A program made the position numbers and the translations under genes. A stretch of DNA of 8,899 nt from positions 1 through 8,899 of the forward strand of contig DSDH01000397.1 in the NCBI GenBank assembly GCA_011055475.1, given 5' to 3'. Position 1 is the stretch's first letter; each line of letters begins with the position of its first letter. Source of the stretch: Phycisphaerales bacterium. GTDB lineage: Bacteria; Planctomycetota; Phycisphaerae; Sedimentisphaerales; Anaerohalosphaeraceae. Positions 1 through 5,624 of the stretch are shown here, in pieces. The notes under the pieces are model-generated. The model ran no database searches and was not told the origin of the DNA. It saw nothing but the letters and a program-made list of their open reading frames with translations.

Positions 1-132
1 GACATGACGTTTGAACGGGGCACCGACGGGGTGAACGTACGGAACGTCCGTATCGGCATGACGCTCACCGACGACACCGGTCAGCCCCCCCAGACGCTTC
101 ACACCGCCGCCGTCGTCCGAACACTGGAATAA
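1..132 (+). CDS. C-terminal end of an unidentified protein, possibly prepilin-like (partial)
   Basis: The first reading frame is open from the window edge to a TAA at 130-132, leaving 43 residues. The visible tail has a segment VRNVRIGMTLTDDTG followed by a short strand ending VVRTLE. A pattern of 'V-R-x-V-R-I-x-x-T-L-T-D' followed by a strand carrying 'xxVVR' is common at the ends of PulJ/PilW-type pseudopilins, which carry an N-terminal prepilin cleavage/methylation motif. That motif would lie outside the window, so the assignment is only a resemblance. The gene converges on the minus-strand genes. A GC-rich hairpin at 171-187 could terminate it. Reading frame and stop are clear; the function is not. 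Confidence 0.5.
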   Translation, partial: DMTFERGTDGVNVRNVRIGMTLTDDTGQPPQTLHTAAVVRTLE

Positions 133-170
133 GAGGGGGACGGACGACGGACAAACACGTGATGCGCCCC

Positions 171-193
171 ACCGCCCGCTCGGCGGTTTCTCG
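171..193 (+). terminator. Weak Rho-independent terminator candidate for the plus-strand gene
   Basis: ACCGCC (171-176) pairs perfectly with GGCGGT (182-187) around a 5-nt loop, and TTTCTC follows. It starts 38 nt after the stop codon at 132. The stem is short but all strong pairs apart from one; the T tract is poor. A second inverted repeat, GAGGGGA (201-207) with TCCCCTC (222-228), lies just beyond and could assist. Confidence 0.35.
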
Positions 194-242
194 ATAGACC
201 GAGGGGACAATAGGACTCCACTCCCCTCACGCGCCGTATCAG

Positions 243-302
243 CGCACAAAATAAGGGAGTCCGGACGGTATCAACCAACGCCATGTAGGGTCCGACTCCC
301 TT
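243..302 (-). terminator. Strong bidirectional-stem terminator, best read on the minus strand
   Basis: Positions 253-266 and 290-302 form a near-perfect inverted repeat: AAGGGAGTCCGGAC against GTCCGACTCCCTT, 13 pairs with one bulged base and a 23-nt loop. On the minus strand the stem is followed by TTATTTTGTG, seven T in ten bases, as expected of an intrinsic terminator. On the plus strand GTTGCG follows, which is not T-rich. It would end the predicted small RNA at 245-374, and could also stop transcripts running out of gmhA. The loop is longer than usual. Confidence 0.55.
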
Positions 303-374
303 GTTGCGACATGCCCGAATGCACGCTACCGCGGATCGTGCTGGAACCGAAATGGCCCAAGCTGCACTCGCAAC
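245..374 (-). ncRNA. Predicted structured small RNA, about 130 nt, unknown family
   Basis: This stretch has no convincing gene but is bracketed by a near-consensus minus-strand promoter (381-409) and a strong minus-strand terminator (243-302). The predicted start (about 374) falls within one base of an 8-bp perfect inverted repeat: TGTTGCGA (375-368, minus) pairs with TCGCAACA (309-302), which directly abuts the terminator stem. Between them lies a hairpin, GCACG (341-337) with CGTGC (325-321), around 11 nt. So the RNA would have a closing stem, at least one internal hairpin and a 3' terminator hairpin. I do not see the conserved core of the bacterial SRP RNA, tmRNA or RNase P RNA. It could be a trans-acting regulatory RNA or a 3' processed element of the gmhA transcript. 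Promoter, stem and terminator are seen; that it is a functional RNA is inference. Confidence 0.42.
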
Positions 375-380
375 ACCTAT

Positions 381-409
381 ACTATAACACCTGCGTGGGC
401 CGAAGTCAA
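381..409 (-). promoter_or_regulatory. Near-consensus sigma-70-type promoter with no gene downstream
   Basis: On the minus strand TTGACT (409-404) is followed after 17 bp by TATAGT (386-381). Each box matches the consensus at five of six positions and the spacing is ideal. Predicted transcription start is near 374. It lies after the gmhA stop (465) and points away from it into a region without a coding sequence, which is the main reason to propose an RNA gene there. Confidence 0.55.
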
Positions 410-464
410 GTCGCCCCGCCACTTATCTTCGGCTCGCGAATCGGACCTGCGTTTCGTGCCCGGC

Positions 465-1040
465 TCAATCGTTTGTGGACAAGGCCGTCTCCACCAGATC
501 GCAGAGAATGTGGTAGGCCAACTGGTGCACCTCCTGGACCCGGGCGGTACAGTCCGTCTCCACCGCCAGGCACACGTCCGCCAGTCCCTCCAGCGGGCGG
601 CCCGGCCGCCCCGAGAACGCCAGGATGCGCCCGCCCATCGAGCGGGCCCGCTCGGCCGCGGCCAGCACGTTGGCCGAACGCCCGCTGGTCGAGAAGGCCC
701 ACAGCACGTCACCGGCCCGGAGCAGGCCCTCCACCTGCCGGGCGAACACCCCCTCGAAATCGTAGTCGTTCGCCCATGCCGTCATCACCGAGGTATCCGT
801 CGTCAGGGCGATCGCCGCCAGGGCCTTTCGCTCGCGCTGAAAACGCCCCACCAGTTCCCCCGCGATGTGCTGGGCGTCGGCCGCCGATCCCCCGTTGCCG
901 CAGAGCAGCACCTTGCCACCCTCCCGTAGACACGCCACCAGCAGATCGGCCGCCGCCTGAAGCACATCAAGCTGCCGCTCGGCCAGCGCGCCCACCAGCG
1001 CCCGATGGTCCTCAATCGCCCGTGACATACGGTCCTTCAT
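465..1040 (-). CDS. gmhA: Phosphoheptose isomerase (sedoheptulose 7-phosphate isomerase), SIS domain
   Basis: This 191-aa cytoplasmic enzyme should convert D-sedoheptulose 7-phosphate to D-glycero-D-manno-heptose 7-phosphate, the first step towards the ADP-heptose of LPS core. Length fits the GmhA family (about 190-200 aa). Diagnostic segments are the phosphate loop CGNGGSAADAQHIAGE (47-62), NDYDFEGVFARQ (91-102), FSTSG (116-120) and EVHQLAYHILCDLVE (170-184). E62 and H177 match the catalytic Glu and His of the family, and H58 fits the zinc ligand position. The frame is open to 1157, but the start at 1040 is preferred: GAGGAGG (1052-1046) sits 5 nt upstream, and translation from 1157 would overlap the helicase by over 100 nt with an atypical Ala/Arg-rich extension. 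The gap to the helicase is 10 nt, so the two are probably co-translated. DiaA is a related SIS protein, but these residues favour GmhA. Confidence 0.88.
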   Translation of the reverse strand: MKDRMSRAIEDHRALVGALAERQLDVLQAAADLLVACLREGGKVLLCGNGGSAADAQHIAGELVGRFQRERKALAAIALTTDTSVMTAWANDYDFEGVFARQVEGLLRAGDVLWAFSTSGRSANVLAAAERARSMGGRILAFSGRPGRPLEGLADVCLAVETDCTARVQEVHQLAYHILCDLVETALSTND

Positions 1041-1050
1041 GCCCGCCTCC

Positions 1051-2358
1051 TCACGCGGAACCACCGGAACCCGACCGACGACGGCCACCGCGTGATCCGC
1101 CGGGGCGGCCCGACTTGCGGCGCGGGCCGCTCCGTCCCGAGCCGCCTGGCCGGCCACGTTCCCGGCCTTTGCCCTTGCCCCCGCCCCTGCCCGAACCGAG
1201 TGCCTCCAGGTCGGGCGGCTCGCCGTGCCACCGGGGCTCCAGGCTGTTGACCTCGATCAGATGTTTCAGGTCCCGCAGGTCGCGCCGGGTGTAAAACGTC
1301 ACGGCCACGCCGCGTCGGCCCATCCGCGCCGTCCGCCCCGTCCGGTGCGTGTAAATCTCCGGATTGGTGGGAAAATCATAATTGATCACGTGCGAGGCAT
1401 GACTGAAATCCAGCCCCCGCCCCGCCACGTCCGTGGCGATCATCACCCGAATCTGCTTGCTGCGAAACCGCCGAAACAGGCTCGTCCGCTTGGACTGGTC
1501 CAACCCCCCGTGGATCGCCTCAACCCCCTTGACCTGGCCCTTGATCCGGCCAAAGAGCCGCTCGACGCCTCGCCGCGAATTGCAGAAGATGATCGCCTGC
1601 GCCGGATCCTGTTCGGTCAGATACTTCAGCAGGTCCGCCTCGTGATCCGCCGGCCGCGTCGGATAGAACCAATGCTCCAGGTTCTCCGGTGCGATCTGGT
1701 CGACGTTGAGCTCCACGTACACCGGGTCCCGCAGGTATTTGTTGGCCAGCTTCTTGATCGCCGCCGGCATCGTCGCGCTGAACAGCAGCGTCTGATGCTC
1801 GTGCACCATGCAGGATTCGATGAAGTCCACCGCCTCGGAAAAGCCCATGTCCAGCATCTCGTCGGCCTCGTCCAGCACGAACGTCCGCACCTCCGAGAGC
1901 CGCAGCGGGCTGTTATACAACAGGTCGATCAGCCGCCCGGGCGTCGCCACCAGCACGTGCACGCCGTGCGCGAGCTTGCCCTTCTGGATGTCCATGCTGA
2001 ACCCGCCGTACGCCGCGAACGGCGCCACGTGCAGATACTTGGCGATGGAGGAGATCTCCGTGACATATTGCAGCGCCAGCTCCCGCGTGGGCACCAGGAT
2101 CAACGCCTGCACCGCGTCCACGTCCGGATCGACGCGCTGCAGCAGCGGAATGGCGCACGCGGCCGTTTTGCCCGATCCCGTCTCGGCGCGGGCGATCATG
2201 TCCCGCCCCGACAGGATGTGTGGAAACGTCAACGCCTGCACCGGCGTCAGATCGGTATACCCCTTCTCCTTCAGGGCCCGGAGAATCTCGGGCTTCAAGT
2301 CCAGATCGGCAATCTTCATCGGCTGTGAGGTGCTCCCAATCGCTTCATTTTCGGCCAT
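1051..2358 (-). CDS. DEAD-box ATP-dependent RNA helicase with Arg/Gly-rich tail
   Basis: This is a 435-aa RNA helicase of the RhlE/CsdA/RhlB type that unwinds structured RNA with ATP. All core motifs are present: a Q-motif Gln (41), AETGSGKT (58-65), PTRELALQ (90-97), TPGR (139-142), DEAD (163-166), SAT (194-196), IIFCNSRRGVERL (256-268), IHGG (282-285), ATDVAGRGLD (308-317) and HRTGRTARMGRRG (338-350). Residues from about 388 form a low-complexity basic Gly/Arg/Ser tail resembling the RGG-rich RNA-binding ends of RhlE-like proteins. The exact subfamily cannot be set by eye. The stop codon lies inside the gmhA Shine-Dalgarno. The start is uncertain: the promoter at 2370-2397 predicts a transcription start near 2363, only about 5 nt before the ATG at 2358, so the message would be leaderless; alternatively translation begins at Met14 (2319), 13 nt after a GGGAG, giving 422 aa without loss of any motif. 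Confidence 0.93.
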   Translation of the reverse strand: MAENEAIGSTSQPMKIADLDLKPEILRALKEKGYTDLTPVQALTFPHILSGRDMIARAETGSGKTAACAIPLLQRVDPDVDAVQALILVPTRELALQYVTEISSIAKYLHVAPFAAYGGFSMDIQKGKLAHGVHVLVATPGRLIDLLYNSPLRLSEVRTFVLDEADEMLDMGFSEAVDFIESCMVHEHQTLLFSATMPAAIKKLANKYLRDPVYVELNVDQIAPENLEHWFYPTRPADHEADLLKYLTEQDPAQAIIFCNSRRGVERLFGRIKGQVKGVEAIHGGLDQSKRTSLFRRFRSKQIRVMIATDVAGRGLDFSHASHVINYDFPTNPEIYTHRTGRTARMGRRGVAVTFYTRRDLRDLKHLIEVNSLEPRWHGEPPDLEALGSGRGGGKGKGRERGRPGGSGRSGPRRKSGRPGGSRGGRRRSGSGGSA

Positions 2359-2369
2359 GGAAACACTAC

Positions 2370-2397
2370 ACTATAGACGTTGCCTTCGCCGCGTCAA
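2370..2397 (-). promoter_or_regulatory. Sigma-70-type promoter for the helicase-gmhA unit
   Basis: On the minus strand TTGACG (2397-2392) and TATAGT (2375-2370) are separated by 16 bp, each five of six to consensus. It lies in the 77-nt gap between the TOPRIM-like gene and the helicase, so the helicase pair is independent of the cassette upstream. A run of six T (2423-2418, minus) just upstream lacks a strong hairpin, so I do not call it a terminator; transcription from the cassette may read into the helicase. Confidence 0.55.
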
Positions 2398-2435
2398 CCG
2401 GGCGCGACCACCATCTGAAAAAATACCACCCATGC

Positions 2436-2984
2436 TCACTGACATAACCGGAGGCGAAACTCCTCACACGCAGCATTCAATGATCTCGGGGAAGGAGGAC
2501 GCAATTTACCTTGCTGGCACATCCGGTGAAGCTGATCTGCGTGTCGTCGACAGTCACGCGCACGTCGCAATCGCGGGTAATCAGCCCTGCATTCATCAAC
2601 CGTTTCGCCCTCAAGATAGGCAAGCCAAGTCTCGATGTTCCATGCAGGCACAAAAATAGCAACACGCTCCCCGGGCTGAGGCACCTTCAGCGCCCCGGTT
2701 TCGCATGCCCTCTTCAACTCGACCAGCCTGCCGTCAACGCCCTTGCTATCGCCGTCGACAACGACTACGAGGCACTGTGCAACTCGATGGCACCTGGCCC
2801 GGTACGCAGCAAGTTCCTTCGGAAATCGGTTGCGCACAAACGCTTCGGCCGAACCTTGGCCCGGTGGTGCATTCTCCACCCGCAGACGCCTCGTAGACCA
2901 ACCTCTTTTTTCCAGGAAGCGCCGGGCGAAAACCTCGTGCTGTCTATCCTCACATAAGAGGACGATTTGAACGTTACGGTTCAT
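2436..2984 (-). CDS. TOPRIM-like (DUF4276/RloB-type) protein, putative nuclease partner of the ATPase
   Basis: This 182-aa protein is not recognised by name. Three signatures in order suggest a TOPRIM-type fold: a first strand ending in an acidic residue, QIVLLCEDRQHE (E12), a hydrophobic strand ending in DxD, VVVVDGDSKG (D77, D79), and FVPAWNIETWLAYLEG (E118). In TOPRIM proteins the Glu and DxD bind Mg2+ for cleavage or phosphotransfer; a later ExWL motif is typical of DUF4276 and RloB-like proteins. The usual Gly after the first Glu is Asp here. No signal peptide or membrane segment is seen, and the C-terminal third is basic and Cys/His/Arg-rich. The start at 2984 gives a 4-nt ATGA overlap with the ATPase stop, implying coupled translation; an ATG at 2993 would add three residues. 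ATPase-TOPRIM pairs and fusions (OLD, Gabija GajA, PARIS AriA/AriB, AbiL, RloAB) are mostly antiphage or anti-plasmid systems, hence the inferred role. Confidence 0.72.
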   Translation of the reverse strand: MNRNVQIVLLCEDRQHEVFARRFLEKRGWSTRRLRVENAPPGQGSAEAFVRNRFPKELAAYRARCHRVAQCLVVVVDGDSKGVDGRLVELKRACETGALKVPQPGERVAIFVPAWNIETWLAYLEGETVDECRADYPRLRRARDCRRHADQLHRMCQQGKLRPPSPRSLNAACEEFRLRLCQ

Positions 2985-4087
2985 CGCTCCCATCCCCGCG
3001 CGATCCGCTCGGACAGCTTCAACCCATCTCCGGTCGCGACATCAGCTAAGTCTCCGGCCTTTGTCACACCCGAACTCTCACGCTCAAGTAGCACTCCACG
3101 ATCAGCCCCGAGGTAATCAATAAGCTCTGGATGATGTGAACACAGAATTGCCTGTGGCACCTCGCCGCCGCACACATCGGCGAGCTCGATCAACCACGGC
3201 TGAATCTCCGGCAGCGCGATGTAATTGTCTGGCTCGTCGAGGAAAACTGTATATCCTTGGCCCGCTGCCGGGCGAACCAACGAGTACAGAGCGATCAACG
3301 CACGCTGCCCATCAGATATCTCATCCAAGCGCAACTCGTATCGTTCGCCGGATTCCTCGAACACAACCATGAGCGCTCGCGTATCCAACCCGACCTTCTC
3401 CAATCGGATACCACAGAACCCCACGAGTACCTCCTTGAGCGCCGTCGTAAAGTCGTGCACCAAATCTTGTCGCTCCAAAAGGAGGTGCCGGTACCAACCG
3501 GCAAAGTTGTGAGCGTCACGTTCCAACACGGCGTCCTCAGTTGACGACTCTGTGACAAAACTCGCTGGGTAAAGACCACAAACGATGATTTTTCGGACAT
3601 GGTCCAGAAATCGTGTCAACTTCGTATTGTCATTTCGGGGTGGTACGCGAGCCAGTGCCGACTCGGTCCAATCGGCACCGAAGGTTGGTCCTGTAGAATG
3701 ATTATCCCGATACAACTGGACTTCTCCATTCCTAAATGCAAACAACGGTCGCCCTTCTTCTTCAAGCCGTTCCGCGATTCGTGCCCTACGGGTCATGCGA
3801 TCATGTTCGACCTCCAACCGATAACGCAATTCAAGCCTGTCCAACGCCACGTCCAGTTCGAACACCTGCACGTCTCGCTTCTGCCAGCGCGTCAGTCGGG
3901 ACGTTGGGAACACATCCGGATCGGTGACCTTCGCAATACCGGAGAGCAACTGACGCAAGGCGAACATGACGTCCAGCACGGAGGTTTTGCCCACACCGTT
4001 AGGGCCGAGCAGCAATGTCAGCTCCGCGAGCTTGATTTCGAAGTTCACGAGGCTCTTATAATTGTCGACGTATAGCCGCGTAATCAC
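2981..4087 (-). CDS. AAA_21/OLD-type ABC-like ATPase, putative defence-system sensor
   Basis: This 368-aa soluble protein has the split nucleotide-binding layout of ABC/SMC/RecF-like ATPases. The N-terminus ITRLYVDNYKSLVNFEIKLA matches the start of AAA_21/OLD ATPases. Walker A is GPNGVGKTS (28-36), the signature motif is DEISDGQRALIALY (255-268), Walker B is TVFLDEPDN (280-288, catalytic Glu285) and the switch-like His pair is CSHHPE (316-321). About 200 residues between Walker A and the signature motif form the variable insertion where such proteins sense or bind partners. GTG at 4087 is chosen: GAGGAGG (4102-4096) lies 8 nt upstream and the family motif begins at once. The frame extends to an ATG at 4153, but the 22 extra residues look unlike the family. 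It overlaps the TOPRIM-like gene by ATGA. Base composition is visibly less GC-rich than in flanking genes (for example 26 of 60 at 3541-3600), suggesting transfer. RecF-like housekeeping roles are less likely given length and partner. Confidence 0.85.
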   Translation of the reverse strand: MITRLYVDNYKSLVNFEIKLAELTLLLGPNGVGKTSVLDVMFALRQLLSGIAKVTDPDVFPTSRLTRWQKRDVQVFELDVALDRLELRYRLEVEHDRMTRRARIAERLEEEGRPLFAFRNGEVQLYRDNHSTGPTFGADWTESALARVPPRNDNTKLTRFLDHVRKIIVCGLYPASFVTESSTEDAVLERDAHNFAGWYRHLLLERQDLVHDFTTALKEVLVGFCGIRLEKVGLDTRALMVVFEESGERYELRLDEISDGQRALIALYSLVRPAAGQGYTVFLDEPDNYIALPEIQPWLIELADVCGGEVPQAILCSHHPELIDYLGADRGVLLERESSGVTKAGDLADVATGDGLKLSERIARGWER

Positions 4088-4319
4088 CGCAAAGTCCTCC
4101 TCGAGCGAAGGCCAACATTCTTCCTTACCAGCCGCAGGCGCAACCTGAAGCACTCATCGCCGGGGTTCTTACCAGCAACCCTATCTTACAACCCATACCC
4201 GTCTCCCCGGGCAACGAAACGATAACTTCTAAGGGCACCAGTTTCAATCTCTCTTCCCGCAGTTACTCCACCTCATCGCGTCTCGGCCTATCCCAATCAG
4301 CCAATCCTCTGGCTTCCGA
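4088..4319 (-). other. Intergenic region between the envelope operon and the ATPase cassette
   Basis: This 232-nt region carries the ATPase Shine-Dalgarno (4096-4102) and a candidate promoter (4219-4247). I find no convincing gene. A 5-bp inverted repeat, AGCCA (4299-4303) with TGGCT (4310-4314), lies just after the beta-barrel stop, but no T tract follows, so there is no clear intrinsic terminator for the envelope operon. No direct repeats, tRNA or attachment site are seen at either edge of the lower-GC stretch. Confidence 0.5.
4219..4247 (-). promoter_or_regulatory. Weak promoter candidate for the ATPase-TOPRIM cassette
   Basis: On the minus strand TTGAAA (4247-4242; five of six to consensus) and TATCGT (4224-4219; four of six) are 17 bp apart. 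Transcription would begin near 4212, giving a leader of about 125 nt before the GTG at 4087. The second box is weak, and other TA-rich stretches exist nearby, so this is tentative. Confidence 0.25.
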
Positions 4320-5624
4320 CTAGAACGTGTAGCGCACGGCGGCGTAGATGTTCGTGTCGTTCTGGAACTGGGCGAAGAACGTGTGTGGCTCATCGCCGAA
4401 GAAGACATTCGCCCCCAGCTCCAGGGCCAGGTTGTCTGTCGCCTTGTAATGCAGGTTGGGCCGCATGTACGCGTCCTCGTCGCTCGGACTGTAATACGTG
4501 AACAGCGACAGCCGCAGGTTCTGGTTCATCATCAATTGCGTCAGCCGCAGCGTGACCACGTGCCGATTCTGGTCCCGGGCGCGGCCCCCCATCAGGCTCG
4601 CCCGGTACGCCGAGTAGTCCATCATGTGCTCGATGTAATACTGGACCCCCGCGGTGAAGTCCTTGGCCATCTCCTGCGTGTACCCCACGAGAAACCGCAA
4701 CTGGCTGTTGTCGATCCGGCCATCGTCACCGCCCGGATCATCATCCGAGTCGTAATAGCCGACCTCCACGTTGCCGATACCTTCGCCGATCGTCCCCCTG
4801 ACCGACGCCCCGTACACGTTCAAGTCCGGAAACAACGCCGCGCCGCTGGCGCTCTGCCCGGCCGGGCTCTTCCAATAGCCCCAGTACCCGTACACCGCCA
4901 GCTCCACGTTATCCACGTTCTTGTACATCCGCACCGCGAACTCGTCGTCCCGAAACCAGCGGTCCGGCTTATCCGTATGCACGATACGGTCCTGCCCGGC
5001 CAGGCGCTGCACGTTCGCATCCCAATACGAGAGCCGCTCGCCCGTCACGTGCCGATCCGAATCGAACTGCGGCGTGTAGACGAAGTCCACGTTCACGGCA
5101 TCGCTGAACACGCTGATCTTGGCGGCATCCGAGGGGGCCTTGAGGTATTCCGTGTCGCGACCGATGAAAAACGCCTGCCAATCCTTCGGGAACAGGTCAT
5201 TGATGAAGATCAGATCGCCCGTGCCCCATGTCAGGATCTGGCGGCCGATCTTCACATCGATCGCGTCGCCCGGCCGGAAGAAGATATTCGCCTCCCGCAG
5301 GTCGAAGTGCCCCTGCTCATCCACGAGGTCGCCGTACACGTCCCCCTTGAACTTCAGGTCGGCCCAGTCCGTGTAACCATCGATATCCACCTGCAGCCGC
5401 GTCTCCATCAGGGACATGTCCTTCTGATACGGGTCCTTGCGCGTGCGATACCCCGCCCGCACCTCGTAAAACCCGTGCAAGGCCCAGTCCGTGGGCCCGA
5501 ACAAATCCTCCCACAACGACTGCTCCTCAACCGCCGCCCCGTCGCCGGCCGCGTCCTGCGCCGCCGCCGCCGGCGCACCCAACAGAACTATCGCCGCCAT
5601 CCACGCCCACGCCGCTCCTCTCAT
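4320..5624 (-). CDS. Outer-membrane beta-barrel protein of an RND/LolA-like export operon
   Basis: This 434-aa protein has an N-terminal signal peptide (hydrophobic core about 4-19, likely cleavage after A22). The rest shows alternating-residue strands with many Tyr/Trp/Phe, for example LHGFYEVRAGYRTRK near the N-terminus, and ends in AAVRYTF, the C-terminal aromatic signal recognised by the BAM machinery. The strand GRQILTWGTGDLIFINDLFP resembles barrels of the DUF1302/alginate-export type; I cannot name the family with certainty. The start at 5624 has GGGAGG 7 nt upstream and overlaps the LolA-like stop by ATGA, so the two are translationally coupled. Being last in an operon with an inner-membrane RND exporter and a LolA-like carrier, it is the natural outer-membrane end of that route. 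It could act as a porin-like acceptor or insertion site; no substrate can be read from the sequence. Confidence 0.82.
   Translation of the reverse strand: MRGAAWAWMAAIVLLGAPAAAAQDAAGDGAAVEEQSLWEDLFGPTDWALHGFYEVRAGYRTRKDPYQKDMSLMETRLQVDIDGYTDWADLKFKGDVYGDLVDEQGHFDLREANIFFRPGDAIDVKIGRQILTWGTGDLIFINDLFPKDWQAFFIGRDTEYLKAPSDAAKISVFSDAVNVDFVYTPQFDSDRHVTGERLSYWDANVQRLAGQDRIVHTDKPDRWFRDDEFAVRMYKNVDNVELAVYGYWGYWKSPAGQSASGAALFPDLNVYGASVRGTIGEGIGNVEVGYYDSDDDPGGDDGRIDNSQLRFLVGYTQEMAKDFTAGVQYYIEHMMDYSAYRASLMGGRARDQNRHVVTLRLTQLMMNQNLRLSLFTYYSPSDEDAYMRPNLHYKATDNLALELGANVFFGDEPHTFFAQFQNDTNIYAAVRYTF

Noticed and set aside
245..374. Small RNA as a 6S, SRP or tmRNA homologue
   Set aside because: It lacks the conserved SRP core, is too short for tmRNA, and has a multi-branch rather than rod-like 6S shape. 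I leave the family open.
311..1294. Long plus-strand open frame of 327 residues opposite gmhA
   Set aside because: Its product is almost wholly Pro/Arg/Ser, as expected from the reverse strand of a GC-rich gene. The minus strand encodes a clear GmhA.
1225..2328. Plus-strand open frame of 367 residues opposite the helicase
   Set aside because: It is rich in Arg, His, Val and Gln with no domain, and lies fully antisense to a DEAD-box helicase with all motifs intact.
2418..2423. Run of six T on the minus strand after the TOPRIM-like gene as a terminator
   Set aside because: I could not find a stable GC-rich stem directly before it, so an intrinsic terminator is not supported.
4299..4314. Hairpin AGCCA-6 nt-TGGCT just after the beta-barrel stop as a terminator
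   Set aside because: The stem is only five pairs and no T tract follows on the minus strand.
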